From NCBI RefSeq assembly GCF_946886895.1, contig NZ_CAMPJO010000001.1, forward strand, positions 543,610 to 607,609: 64,000 nucleotides of DNA. Reading direction: 5' to 3'. A program made the position numbers and the translations under genes. Every line of letters starts with the position of its first letter. The first letter of the stretch is position 1. The stretch is from an uncultured Marinobacter sp. GTDB taxonomy: Bacteria; Pseudomonadota; Gammaproteobacteria; Pseudomonadales; Oleiphilaceae. The notes beneath the pieces were generated by a model. That model saw nothing but the letters and a program-made list of their open reading frames with translations. It did no database searches and had not been told where the DNA came from. Shown piece by piece: positions 52,771 through 61,627 of this stretch.

Positions 52771-52799
52771 ACTATACCAACGTCTTCTCAGACCGCCAA
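52771..52799 (-). promoter_or_regulatory. Sigma-70 promoter of rpoH
   Basis: On the minus strand TTGGCG (52794-52799), a 17-base spacer and TATAGT (52771-52776). Transcription would begin near 52764, giving a leader of about 22 bases. The hexamers match 4 and 5 of 6 consensus bases with ideal spacing. Confidence 0.7.
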
Positions 52800-52939
52800 G
52801 TACCTGAAAAATTCCCGAAATGTTCAATAAAACGTTCAATATCAACCATCTGAACAATTCGCCATCGCGCACGTTACTGGCAATGAAGCTACGTCAGCAA
52901 CGCCCGCCCTTCAATACGGTTTTTCCGTAATCCGGATCA

Positions 52940-53974
52940 TTATCCGCCCGCCACGTCACCCGGCTCGATGTCATCCAGATGACGCTTGACGGCTACCCAG
53001 GCGCCCAGCCAGCCTAGCAGCATCGCGACAATAATCAACGCCAGGGCACCATCCACACTCAATCCGTTGAGCGAAAAGTCGCTGCGATACAACCCTGCCA
53101 GCCGCTCAATGGGGCCGCTCAGCCACCACAGCGATAGCTGCAGCAACACCCAGGCCACCACGCCACCGCCGAGACCGAACCAGGCACCGGTATAGAGAAA
53201 CGGCCGCCGTACGAAAGCATCCGTACCGCCCACCAGTTTCGCCACCAGTATTTCATCGCGCCGGCTTTCAATGGCCAGCCGAACGGTGTTGCCAATCACC
53301 AGCACCACCGCCGAGGCCAGCAGAACGGCCAGCACCCATACCGCCCGGGCCAGCAGGTCGGTCATGGCGTTCAGGCGCTGCAGCCAGCCCAGATCCACCT
53401 GAACCCGTTCCACGCCGTCCAGGCCCCCGACAAACTGCACCAGCCCCTGAACGCCATCAGCCGAACGGGCGCTCTCCTCGGGCGTGACCAACAGCGTGTG
53501 GGGCAACGGGTTGCCTTGCAGGTAGTCCAGCGCATCCTCCAGGCCAGACGAGGCCCGAAACTCCGCCAGTGCCTGCTCACGATCCACCAGCTCCAGGGCC
53601 GACACCCGGCCATCAGCGCGGATGTCGTCGGCCAGCCCCCTGGCCTTCTCCAGCGACACATCGAGGTTCAGATAGGCAGTCACCCGGGCACTGCTCTCCC
53701 AGCCGGCGCTGACACCCTGAAGACTGGTCAGCAACAGGAGCAACGCCACCGGCAACGCCAGGGCCACACCCATGACCGTCCAGGTCATCAGGCTGGCAAC
53801 CGGGGTGCGCCACAACCGCCGGGCGCTGTCCCGGGCCACCTTCCGGTGATGGGTAAGCCAGGATTCCGCCTGCTCACGCCACGGCGAGCGGGCGGTTCTG
53901 GCGCCCCGGGCGGCGTCGGGTTTGCGGGACGGGTCAGTGGCCACCGGTACCTCCGCCCGCCACCAGCCGGCCAT
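52940..53974 (-). CDS. ftsX: Cell-division protein FtsX
   Basis: Up to 344 residues. A basic N-terminal tail precedes four helices (about 62-85, 210-235, 262-285 and 310-332) with a periplasmic domain of about 120 residues between the first two. Landmarks: WESSARVTAYLNLDV and VIGNTVRLAIESRRDEILVAKLVGGTDAFVRRPFL (cited in part). Known: FtsX with FtsE controls septal amidases through EnvC. A GTG at 53944 directly follows GGAGGT and may be the real start, reducing the 41-base overlap with ftsE to 11. Confidence 0.95.
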   Translation of the reverse strand: MAGWWRAEVPVATDPSRKPDAARGARTARSPWREQAESWLTHHRKVARDSARRLWRTPVASLMTWTVMGVALALPVALLLLLTSLQGVSAGWESSARVTAYLNLDVSLEKARGLADDIRADGRVSALELVDREQALAEFRASSGLEDALDYLQGNPLPHTLLVTPEESARSADGVQGLVQFVGGLDGVERVQVDLGWLQRLNAMTDLLARAVWVLAVLLASAVVLVIGNTVRLAIESRRDEILVAKLVGGTDAFVRRPFLYTGAWFGLGGGVVAWVLLQLSLWWLSGPIERLAGLYRSDFSLNGLSVDGALALIIVAMLLGWLGAWVAVKRHLDDIEPGDVAGG

Positions 53975-54608
53975 GATCCAGATTCAGGGTGCGTCGCCCC
54001 ATTTCGTCGATCAGGGCAATGTCGTGAGTGGCGATGAGCACGGTGACCCCAACCTGACTGAACTGCCCGAACAGATTCATGATGTCGGCGGACAGGGCGG
54101 GATCCAGGTTACCCGTCGGCTCATCAGCCAGCAGCACCGGGGGCTTGTTGACCACCGCGCGGGCAATGCCGACCCGTTGCTGTTCACCACCGGAAAGCTG
54201 CAGCGGGTTCATCTTTTCCTTGCGCAGCAGACCCACCTTGTCCAGGGCCGCCCGCACCCGCCGGCCCACATCCCGCGGCGAAGCACCCATCACCTCAAGC
54301 GGCATGGCCACGTTATCGAAGACCGTGCGGTCAAACAGCAACTGGTGATTCTGGAACACCACGCCAATATGACGGCGAATGTAAGGGATCTGCCGCCGGG
54401 GCAGACGATTCAGAACCTGGCCCCCCACCACGACCTCGCCGGCACTGGGCCGTTCCATCACCATGATCAGCTTCAGGAGGGTACTCTTGCCGGCGCCGGA
54501 ATGCCCCGTGAGGAAGGCCAGTTCACCGCGATTCAGGTGAAAGTTCACCTGACGCAGGGCGGTATGATCACTGTCATAACGCTTGGTGACCTGGCGGAAC
54601 TCGATCAT
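53934..54608 (-). CDS. ftsE: Cell-division ATP-binding protein FtsE
   Basis: A 224-residue ABC ATPase: Walker [10 protein letters not shown], signature LSGGEQQR, Walker [12 protein letters not shown], switch His in ATHD. ATG 54608 (MIEFRQV) is the standard FtsE start; an upstream TTG at 54617 is possible. Known: it energises FtsX in septal peptidoglycan hydrolysis. The gene lies 31 bases after ftsY on the same strand, the conserved ftsYEX order. Confidence 0.97.
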   Translation of the reverse strand: MIEFRQVTKRYDSDHTALRQVNFHLNRGELAFLTGHSGAGKSTLLKLIMVMERPSAGEVVVGGQVLNRLPRRQIPYIRRHIGVVFQNHQLLFDRTVFDNVAMPLEVMGASPRDVGRRVRAALDKVGLLRKEKMNPLQLSGGEQQRVGIARAVVNKPPVLLADEPTGNLDPALSADIMNLFGQFSQVGVTVLIATHDIALIDEMGRRTLNLDHGRLVAGGGTGGH

Positions 54609-54638
54609 GATCGGCAACTGCTCCGGTAAAGCCGGTGA

Positions 54639-55799
54639 TTAGTCAAACAACGCATCCACAAAGGTTTCAGCATCGAAACTGCGCAGATCATCCACCTGCT
54701 CACCGACACCAATAAAGCGAATGGGCAACTGCAACTGACGGGCGATGGCAAACACAATACCGCCTTTGGCGGTGCCGTCCAGTTTCGTTAAGGTAATACC
54801 GCTCACGCCAACCGCCTGCTGGAACACCTGGGCCTGGCTCAGGGCATTCTGGCCGGTGCCAGCGTCCAGCACCAGCATCACCTCGTGGGGAGCGGTGTCA
54901 TCCAGCTTTTTCATGACCCGGACAACCTTCTCCAGTTCGTTCATCAGGTTGTCCTTGTTCTGCAGCCGGCCCGCGGTATCGGCGATCACCACGTCCACAC
55001 CACGGGACTGGGCCGACTGGATGGCGTCGAAAATCACCGAGGCACTGTCCGCGCCGGTATGCTGCGCCACCACGGGGACGTTATTCCGTTCACCCCACAC
55101 CTGCAGTTGTTCCACAGCGGCGGCACGGAAGGTATCACCCGCCGCCAGCATGACCGATTTGCCCTCATTCTGGAGCTTTTTGGTGAGCTTGCCGATGGTC
55201 GTGGTTTTGCCCACGCCGTTAACCCCCACCATCAGGATCACATAGGGCGCCTTGCCGGCATCCACCTCAAGGGGTTTGGTCACGTCTTTCAGCAGACCGT
55301 GCAAATTCTCTCTCAGAGCCTTGCGCAACGCCTCGCCGTCCTTGAGCTGGTTGCGTTCAAGCTTGTCAGTCAGGGAGTTGATGATCTCGGACGTGGCAGT
55401 CACCCCGACATCGGCCATGAGAAGGGCGGTCTCGATATCTTCCAGCAGGTCCTCATCGATTTTCTTGCTCAGGGAGAACAGGTCCGACATGCCGCCGGTC
55501 AGGCTCGCCCGGGTTTTGCCCAGGCCCTGCCGGATGCGCTCGAACACGCTGACTTGCGGCTCGGGCTCAGGCTCGGGTGTTTTTTCCGGTTCGGGCGCTG
55601 GCGCGGCCGGGGGCTCGACGGCAGCCGGCGCCTCGCTCGGGGCAGAGTCCGGCTCCGGTGCCGGCCCTTTCGCGATCTCCGGTTTGTGTTGCGGTACCGG
55701 TCGGGGCTTTGGTGCGCGGCTCCGGTTACCGGCAATATCCAGCACAAACAGGAACACGAGAAGAGCCAGTAGGCCGATTGAAATCCACTCTGCCGTCAT
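54639..55799 (-). CDS. ftsY: Signal-recognition particle receptor FtsY
   Basis: A 386-residue protein. It opens with a hydrophobic segment (about 5-23), then an acidic Pro/Glu-rich linker (about 30-85), the N domain, and the G domain with GVNGVGKTTTIGKL, DTFRAAAVEQL, DTAGRLQNK and TKLDGTAKGG. Known: it docks SRP-ribosome complexes at the membrane by GTP-dependent pairing with Ffh. The N-terminal membrane helix is a clade feature; E. coli FtsY lacks a true one. Confidence 0.97.
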   Translation of the reverse strand: MTAEWISIGLLALLVFLFVLDIAGNRSRAPKPRPVPQHKPEIAKGPAPEPDSAPSEAPAAVEPPAAPAPEPEKTPEPEPEPQVSVFERIRQGLGKTRASLTGGMSDLFSLSKKIDEDLLEDIETALLMADVGVTATSEIINSLTDKLERNQLKDGEALRKALRENLHGLLKDVTKPLEVDAGKAPYVILMVGVNGVGKTTTIGKLTKKLQNEGKSVMLAAGDTFRAAAVEQLQVWGERNNVPVVAQHTGADSASVIFDAIQSAQSRGVDVVIADTAGRLQNKDNLMNELEKVVRVMKKLDDTAPHEVMLVLDAGTGQNALSQAQVFQQAVGVSGITLTKLDGTAKGGIVFAIARQLQLPIRFIGVGEQVDDLRSFDAETFVDALFD

Positions 55800-55959
55800 A
55801 AAGTCATACCATCAGTCTGAATGGGCGGGACAAATAAAGCCGACATTCTAGCAGACTGTCCCGATGAAGTGAGGGCTGTGCGGATTATCACGCCAGCCGC
55901 GGTTTCCGGTAATATGCCGCCAGACACCCCGAAACAGACACGTTCCTGGAGTTGCAGAC

Positions 55960-56601
55960 ATGGCGCGCCGAAAACCCGCAAGCCGGAGCCTATCCGGTAA
56001 CGCCCGGCCAACATCCGGTAGCGGACCGGCCCGGGGCCAGGAAGGCACCGGCGAACTGCGCATTATTGGCGGCGACTGGCGCAGCCGGAAACTGCGCTTT
56101 CCAGACGCCGGCGACGTTCGCCCGACACCGGCCCGCACCCGGGAGACCCTGTTCAACTGGCTCTCCTTTCACCTGGCCGGCCGCGACTGCCTGGATCTCT
56201 TTGCCGGCTCCGGGGCGCTCGGCCTGGAGGCACTCTCCCGGGGCGCGGCCAGCGCCACCCTGGTAGACCACACGCCGGCCCTGGCCCGGGCCCTCCGGGA
56301 TAATCTCAGGCTGCTGAAATCCGAACGGGGGGATGTCGTGTGCGCGGGCGCTGAAAGCTACCTGTCGCAGCGCAGCCGGCCGCCGTTTGACGTGGTCTTC
56401 ATGGACCCGCCGTTCCGCCAGGGCTGGCTGGAGCGCTTGTTTCCGTTACTGGACCAGCAGGCCTGGATCAAACCCGGGGGTTGGGTTTACGTGGAGCACG
56501 AAAGCGAGATTCCGACTCCGGCCGTGCCGGCCAGCTGGCACCTGCACCGCCAGAAAAGCGCGGGGCAGGTCAGCTATTGCCTGTTCCGCGTCGCCGAATG
56601 A
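55960..56601 (+). CDS. rsmD: 16S rRNA (guanine966-N2)-methyltransferase RsmD
   Basis: A 213-residue SAM methyltransferase. It has an N-terminal basic tail of about 30 residues, then RIIGGDWRSRKLRFP and RPTPARTRETLFNWL, the SAM loop LDLFAGSGALGLEALSRG and the catalytic MDPPF motif. Known: it methylates G966 of 16S rRNA. It is divergent from ftsY, the usual gammaproteobacterial arrangement. The basic tail is longer than in E. coli. Confidence 0.95.
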   Translation: MARRKPASRSLSGNARPTSGSGPARGQEGTGELRIIGGDWRSRKLRFPDAGDVRPTPARTRETLFNWLSFHLAGRDCLDLFAGSGALGLEALSRGAASATLVDHTPALARALRDNLRLLKSERGDVVCAGAESYLSQRSRPPFDVVFMDPPFRQGWLERLFPLLDQQAWIKPGGWVYVEHESEIPTPAVPASWHLHRQKSAGQVSYCLFRVAE

Positions 56602-56604
56602 AAA

Positions 56605-56635
56605 CGGGGCCAGATGGAAAATTCGTCTGGCCCCG
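56605..56635 (+). terminator. Bidirectional terminator between rsmD and the desaturase gene
   Basis: A perfect 10-base stem (cggggccaga, tctggccccg) with an 11-base AT-rich loop lies just after the rsmD stop, flanked by aaaa on the left, giving a short U-run for minus-strand transcripts. Confidence 0.7.
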
Positions 56636-56649
56636 CATTCGATCTCCGG

Positions 56650-57828
56650 TCAGGCCGAGGGCCGCAGTGAATACGCCCGCAGGTGGGCGGCAAACTCCTC
56701 CAGGTAGCGAATGCCACTGGCTTCCGCGTCCCGGCACCAGTCCATCAGCGCGTTGAGCTTATCCTGGGGTTTGAGGCCCCGCTGGCGCCAGAGAGCCTGC
56801 AGTTCATGGCTCTTCTCGTAGATCTGACGCAGTACGGCGTGACGCTCGAGCACCGTTTCCAGGGTTTCCTTCTCGGTGGGCTGAATCAACGTCACCTCAC
56901 GGGACAGCAACTGCTTCAGATTGCGGTACCGGGGGCGGATTTCATCGTCCATCAGCGCTTTCTGCTGGCGCAACACCGGCTCCATGACCCGCTTCCGGTA
57001 CTGGCGCATGATATCAAACCGGTTATTGGCGATGGCCTGAACGGTTTCCACGTCGACATCGAGCTTGCCGGGTACGTGATGGGCAATCGGGCGGTACCCT
57101 TTCGGCTTGGCCAGCCCGAACAGCTGGAACAGACGGATATAACCCCAGCCGATATCCACTTCAAACCAGCGCCGGGACAGCTTCGAGGAATTCGGGTAGG
57201 TGTGATGGTTGTTGTGCAACTCCTCACCGCCGATCAGCAAGCCCAGCGGGGAAATATTGCGGGCATTATCGGCGCACTCGAAGTTGCGATAGCCAAACCA
57301 GTGGCCAATGCCGTTGACAACGCCGGCCGCCCAAACGGGGATCCACATCATCTGGACCGCCCAGATCCAGATACCGTGCACGCCAAACAGGGCCAGGTCG
57401 ATGACCGCCAGCAGGGCAATACCCAGCATTTTATAGCGGCTGTAGACGTTGCGCTCAATCCAGTCTTCCGGCGTGCGCTGGCCATAACGCTCCAGGGTTT
57501 CCGGCGTCGCCGACTCCGCGTAGAGCTCCGCGCCCTGGAACAGGACCTTCCGGATACCGAGAATCACCGGGCTGTGAGGGTCTTCCTCGGTTTCGCATTT
57601 GGCGTGGTGCTTGCGATGGATTGCGGTCCATTCCTTGGTATTCTGGGCCGTGGTAAGCCAGAGCCAGAACCGGAAGAAATGCTTGAGCACCGGGTGCAGG
57701 TCCAGCGAATTGTGGGCCGAATGGCGATGCAGGTAGAGCGTTACACTGACAATAGTGATGTGGGTCATACCCAGGGCAACCAGAATCAGTTGCATCACCG
57801 ACAGGTCCAGAAGACCGTTAAACCACAT
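56650..57828 (-). CDS. Fatty-acid (acyl-CoA delta-9) desaturase
   Basis: A 392-residue integral membrane di-iron enzyme. The three His boxes are HRHSAH near residue 34, HRKHH near 72 and HNNHH near 212. Four membrane helices lie at about 10-30, 45-60, 135-155 and 160-180, with a helical C-terminal tail of about 150 residues. Known: it introduces a cis double bond into saturated acyl chains, adjusting membrane fluidity. The long tail (about 250-390) is typical of the Pseudomonas DesB/aerobic desaturase branch; substrate form (acyl-CoA or phospholipid) is not certain. Confidence 0.9.
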   Translation of the reverse strand: MWFNGLLDLSVMQLILVALGMTHITIVSVTLYLHRHSAHNSLDLHPVLKHFFRFWLWLTTAQNTKEWTAIHRKHHAKCETEEDPHSPVILGIRKVLFQGAELYAESATPETLERYGQRTPEDWIERNVYSRYKMLGIALLAVIDLALFGVHGIWIWAVQMMWIPVWAAGVVNGIGHWFGYRNFECADNARNISPLGLLIGGEELHNNHHTYPNSSKLSRRWFEVDIGWGYIRLFQLFGLAKPKGYRPIAHHVPGKLDVDVETVQAIANNRFDIMRQYRKRVMEPVLRQQKALMDDEIRPRYRNLKQLLSREVTLIQPTEKETLETVLERHAVLRQIYEKSHELQALWRQRGLKPQDKLNALMDWCRDAEASGIRYLEEFAAHLRAYSLRPSA

Positions 57829-57961
57829 AAGGAATCCTCAAATCATAAGCTATGGCGCAAGGCCAACACAGCCACTTTAGCGTACAGCTGTAAGCCACAA
57901 CAACCGCCTTTGGATGCAATTTTGTTACCGATTACACTTATTTTTTACCGGAGGCCCCCGA

Positions 57962-58774
57962 GTGCCTGAGCTACCCGAAGTTGAAACCACCCGCCGGGGT
58001 ATCGCTCCCCACTGCGAGGGCCAGACCATTCAGCGAGTTACGGTGCGCAATGGCAAGCTGCGCTGGCCCGTTCCGGACGATCTGGCCGCCAGGCTCGAGG
58101 GCCAGGTGATACGCAGTATTGACCGGCGCGCGAAATACCTGTTCCTGAATCTTGATCAGGGCACGGTGATTATTCACTTGGGCATGTCTGGCAGCCTCCG
58201 GATTATAACCGACAATGCGCCGCTGCTGACCCACGATCACATCGAACTGGCCCTTGAATCCGGTATCCGCGTCCGTTTCAATGATCCGCGCCGTTTCGGA
58301 TGCTGGCTGTGGTCCGAATCGGCGGCGGATCACCCGCTGATCCACGCCCTGGGCCCGGAACCCCTGTCTCCGGACTTCAGCGGCCCCCGGCTGTATCGGC
58401 TCTCCCGGGGCCGGAACACCCCGGTAAAGTCCTTCATTATGGATAACCACGTGGTGGTGGGTGTTGGCAACATCTACGCCAACGAAGCGCTGTTCAAAGC
58501 CGGCATTCATCCACGGCGTAAGGCCGGACGCATCAGCCTGGACCGATACCACCGACTGGCCGAAGCGATCGTGGAAACGCTCAGCGCCGCCATATTAATG
58601 GGCGGCACCACATTGCGGGATTTTGTGAACAGCGATGGCCAGCCCGGGTACTTCGCCCAGTCCCTGCTGGTGTACGGACGAGCCGGCGAACCCTGCCGGG
58701 CGTGCAACGCCGTACTGAAAGAGATACGGATGAGCAACCGATCCACCGTTTACTGCCCCCGGTGCCAGCGCTGA
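57962..58774 (+). CDS. mutM: Formamidopyrimidine-DNA glycosylase (Fpg/MutM)
   Basis: A 270-residue protein starting with GTG at 57962, fixed by the catalytic N-terminus [12 protein letters not shown] (Pro2, Glu3); the upstream in-frame ATG cannot be used. Other motifs: [23 protein letters not shown] (helix-two-turn-helix) and the zinc finger C-x2-C at CRAC and CPRC. Known: it removes 8-oxoguanine and formamidopyrimidines. GGAGG precedes the start by 8 bases. Confidence 0.97.
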   Translation: MPELPEVETTRRGIAPHCEGQTIQRVTVRNGKLRWPVPDDLAARLEGQVIRSIDRRAKYLFLNLDQGTVIIHLGMSGSLRIITDNAPLLTHDHIELALESGIRVRFNDPRRFGCWLWSESAADHPLIHALGPEPLSPDFSGPRLYRLSRGRNTPVKSFIMDNHVVVGVGNIYANEALFKAGIHPRRKAGRISLDRYHRLAEAIVETLSAAILMGGTTLRDFVNSDGQPGYFAQSLLVYGRAGEPCRACNAVLKEIRMSNRSTVYCPRCQR

Positions 58775-58839
58775 GTGGCGGGTAACCGGTACACAATGCA
58801 ACGAAAAATCGTTTGAAAATGCGCAAATATGATTCATAG

Positions 58840-58869
58840 TTAACAGAGCACTAATGCCCAGGCTATACA
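58840..58869 (+). promoter_or_regulatory. Candidate promoter of the small exported protein gene
   Basis: TTAACA (58840-58845), an 18-base spacer and TATACA (58864-58869), overlapping a second -10-like TACAAT. The gene begins 89 bases further on. Confidence 0.35.
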
Positions 58870-58957
58870 ATAAAGACGTCACCAATGATGACGATCCGGG
58901 TACCGGCTTCCTCCAAAAGCCGTATCAACAGGGCCACGAAGCTCAGGAGACAAAGCA

Positions 58958-59290
58958 ATGACCCGCAAGATTTCTCGCACCCTGGTAGCCACTGTGGCCG
59001 CCTGCCTGCTGGCGTTTTCGTCCGTCGGTCACGCACGTGCCGTCGATGAAAGCCCCACTGCCCTCGCCATGACCGGCGACGCCATCTTTGTGCGCCCGGT
59101 ACTGCTGGCCACCACCATTGTCGGCAGTGCCGTGTATCTGGTCTCGCTGCCCTTCTCGCTGCTGGGCGGCAATGCCGACGAGGCCGGTGAAGTCCTGGTT
59201 ATGGGCCCGGCCAAGGCCACCTTCGTCCGGTGCCTCGGTTGCACCCGGGTCGGTCGCAAACCAGAGACCGTGCAGACCACCGGCAACTGA
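58958..59290 (+). CDS. Small exported membrane-associated protein of unknown function
   Basis: A 110-residue protein with a signal peptide (VATVAACLLAFSSVGHARA). The mature part has one hydrophobic stretch (about 45-70; PVLLATTIVGSAVYLVSLPFSLLGG), and two Cys in a CLGC motif near residue 92 followed by a basic, polar tail. GGAGA lies 12 bases upstream of the ATG. The same pattern of PFSLLGGN and a CLGC-type pair is familiar from short Pseudomonas and Marinobacter proteins, but I know no function. The CxxC could bind a metal or form a disulfide. Confidence 0.65.
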   Translation: MTRKISRTLVATVAACLLAFSSVGHARAVDESPTALAMTGDAIFVRPVLLATTIVGSAVYLVSLPFSLLGGNADEAGEVLVMGPAKATFVRCLGCTRVGRKPETVQTTGN

Positions 59291-59383
59291 TTCCGCCGGT
59301 GGCTGGCCTCCGTAGTTTCCCGGCTTGCCAAGGCCGCGAAACTGCGTCAGCCTGAGGGAAATTCACCCGGGCTGTTTGCGTTT

Positions 59384-60073
59384 ATGATTGATTGGTCATC
59401 TCTCGATACCGTGTTCCTGGATATGGACGGAACACTGCTGGATCTGCACTTCGACAACCATTTCTGGCTGGAGCACCTGCCCCGGCGCTACGCCGAGCAA
59501 TTCGACCTGACCCCCGAAGACGCCAAAAACACCCTGATCCCGATGATCATGGCCGAACGTGGTTCACTCAACTGGTACTGCACCGATTACTGGAGCGACC
59601 GGCTGCAAGTGGACATCACCGGCCTCAAGGCGGAAGTGAGTGATCGCATTGGCTACCGGCCCCATGTGGCAGCGTTCCTCGGCGCACTGCGGCAGGCCGG
59701 GCTGCGCTCGGTGATCGTCACCAACTGCCACCCGGACCCGCTGGCCCTCAAACTCCGGCGCACCGGCCTGGACCAGCACGTGGACGGCATTGTCTCCAGC
59801 CACCAGCTTGGCAAGGCCAAGGAAGAACCGGCCTTCTGGCAGGATTTACAGACCCTCGCGCCTTACCGTGCCGACACCACACTGATGGTGGACGACAGCT
59901 TCCCGGTGCTGGAAAGTGCCCGCCAGGCCGGCATCGGCCAGTGCCTCGGCGTGCTGGCGCCAGACAGTACGCAAACCGCCCGCGACCGGCACCCCGAGAT
60001 TCCCTGCATCCATCATTTCGATGAAATCCTGCCCACGCTGCAACAACAGCGCCCCCTGCCATCCGCCGGTTGA
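59384..60073 (+). CDS. yrfG: HAD-type GMP/IMP nucleotidase
   Basis: A 229-residue HAD hydrolase: motif I LDMDGTLLD with the nucleophile Asp at 13, motif II IVTN, motif III Lys in QLGKAKEEP and motif IV MVDDSFP. FDNHFWLEHLPRRYAEQ after motif I is typical of YrfG. Known: it dephosphorylates GMP and IMP. It is immediately followed by hslR and hslO, as in E. coli (yrfG-hslR-hslO). Confidence 0.92.
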   Translation: MIDWSSLDTVFLDMDGTLLDLHFDNHFWLEHLPRRYAEQFDLTPEDAKNTLIPMIMAERGSLNWYCTDYWSDRLQVDITGLKAEVSDRIGYRPHVAAFLGALRQAGLRSVIVTNCHPDPLALKLRRTGLDQHVDGIVSSHQLGKAKEEPAFWQDLQTLAPYRADTTLMVDDSFPVLESARQAGIGQCLGVLAPDSTQTARDRHPEIPCIHHFDEILPTLQQQRPLPSAG

Positions 60074-60114
60074 GAGCGCTATAATCCGGGTATACGCCCA
60101 TCAGGTGAGGAGAC

Positions 60115-60522
60115 ATGACGGCATCCACCGCTGACGACCAACGTGTAAGACTCGACAAATGGCTCTGGGCCGCGCGTTTCTACAAAACCCGCTCCCTGGC
60201 CAAGGAAGCCATCGAAGGTGGCAAAGTGCACTACAACAGCCAGCGCTGTAAGCCCGGTCGGCTGGTGGAAACCGGCGCCAGGCTGACCCTGCGCCTGGGC
60301 TGGCAGGAAAAAATCGTGATTGTCGACGACATCAGCGATCGCCGCCGTGGGGCGCCGGAAGCCCAAAAGCTCTACCACGAGACCGAAGACAGCGTGAAAA
60401 AGCGGGAAGAGATGGCCTGGCAACGCAAGACCATGCAGGCCGCCCAGTTGCCCCCGGCCCGACGGCCTTCCAAGAAAGATCGCCGCGATATCCAGCGGTT
60501 CCGGGAACAGAACGGCCTCTGA
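60115..60522 (+). CDS. hslR: Ribosome-associated heat-shock protein Hsp15
   Basis: A 135-residue protein. The S4 RNA-binding domain (about 8-70) has RLDKWLWAARFYKTRSLAKEAIEGGKV (cited in part). The basic C-terminal tail has RRPSKKDRRDIQRF. Known: Hsp15 binds free 50S subunits carrying nascent peptidyl-tRNA and rescues stalled complexes after heat shock. The gene lies 41 bases after yrfG and 76 before hslO. Confidence 0.95.
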   Translation: MTASTADDQRVRLDKWLWAARFYKTRSLAKEAIEGGKVHYNSQRCKPGRLVETGARLTLRLGWQEKIVIVDDISDRRRGAPEAQKLYHETEDSVKKREEMAWQRKTMQAAQLPPARRPSKKDRRDIQRFREQNGL

Positions 60523-60598
60523 ACCAAACGCATCCGACCGGCCACCCGCAACAGGCCGGCGCCTACCGATTACCCAAGTCAGTTTCAGGAGATTACCC

Positions 60599-61453
60599 AT
60601 GGCATCCCGTGACCAGTTTCAACGCTTTATCTTCGAACACAGCCAGGTGCGGGGAGCCTGGGTACAGCTGGGCGAAAGCTACCAGGAAATCGGCGGCCAG
60701 GCGCCCTACCCGGATTCCGTTCGCGGCCTGCTGGGCGAGGCCCTGGTGGCCAGCGTACTGATGAGCAGCACGCTGAAATTCGAGGGCACCCTGTCATTGC
60801 AGGCCCAGGGCGAGGGATCACTGCGCACCCTGATGGCGGAGTGCAGCCACGACCGCTTCATCCGCGGCCTGGCACGGTACGATGAACACGCCGTCAGCGA
60901 AGAGCTCTTCCACGACATGCTGGGCGAAGGCCGCATGGCCATCACCATCACACCGAACCGGGGCAATCGTTACCAGGGCGTGGTCCCCCGGGAACAGAAC
61001 ACCCTGGCGGGCTGCCTGGAAGAGTACTTCGAACGCTCAGAACAGATTCCCACCAGCCTGTTCCTGTTTGCCGATGAGCAGGGGGCGGCCGGCCTGATGC
61101 TACAGCGCCTGCCTGGCGCCACCGAGACCGATGACGACCTGTGGGACCGGGTTAACCACCTCGCCCGCACCGTGGAAGCCGCCGAGTTGCTCGAACTGGA
61201 CAGCGAAACCGTGCTGCACCGGCTGTTCCACGAAGAAACCGTGCGCCTGTTCGACGCCGAACCCGTGGCCTTTCGCTGCAGCTGTTCCCGGGAGCGAACC
61301 CTGGGCGCCCTGGAAGCCATCGGCCGGGACGAGTGCTACAGCATCCTGGATGAGCAGGGACCCATCGACATGGACTGCCAGTTCTGCCACGCACACTATC
61401 GCTTCGATAGGAATGATATTGATCATCTTTTCACCGGCCATACGCTACACTGA
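60599..61453 (+). CDS. hslO: Redox-regulated chaperone Hsp33
   Basis: A 284-residue protein. The N-terminal substrate-binding domain has RGAWVQLGESY-like sequence and GEALVASVLMSSTLKFEGTL (20 residues cited). The C-terminal zinc-redox switch has CSC near 228 and CQFC near 260, the canonical C-x-C and C-x2-C. Known: oxidation releases zinc and turns Hsp33 into a holdase. AGGAG precedes the ATG by 7 bases. RpoH-dependent in other species; rpoH is encoded 8 kb away. Confidence 0.97.
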   Translation: MASRDQFQRFIFEHSQVRGAWVQLGESYQEIGGQAPYPDSVRGLLGEALVASVLMSSTLKFEGTLSLQAQGEGSLRTLMAECSHDRFIRGLARYDEHAVSEELFHDMLGEGRMAITITPNRGNRYQGVVPREQNTLAGCLEEYFERSEQIPTSLFLFADEQGAAGLMLQRLPGATETDDDLWDRVNHLARTVEAAELLELDSETVLHRLFHEETVRLFDAEPVAFRCSCSRERTLGALEAIGRDECYSILDEQGPIDMDCQFCHAHYRFDRNDIDHLFTGHTLH

Positions 61454-61627
61454 ACAGGTTCTTAATTCGCCCGGAAGCCAGTCACCGCGCGGCTTCCGGG
61501 GCAGTCGTTTTTTACCGGCGTCTCTGGCATAATAGCGCGCCTGAATTGACCCGATTGTTCAGATTTCCGTCAATTTTTGGGGGGCGGCTCTGGATGGTCA
61601 CGAAGACACCCTGAGGGCGAGGTCGAA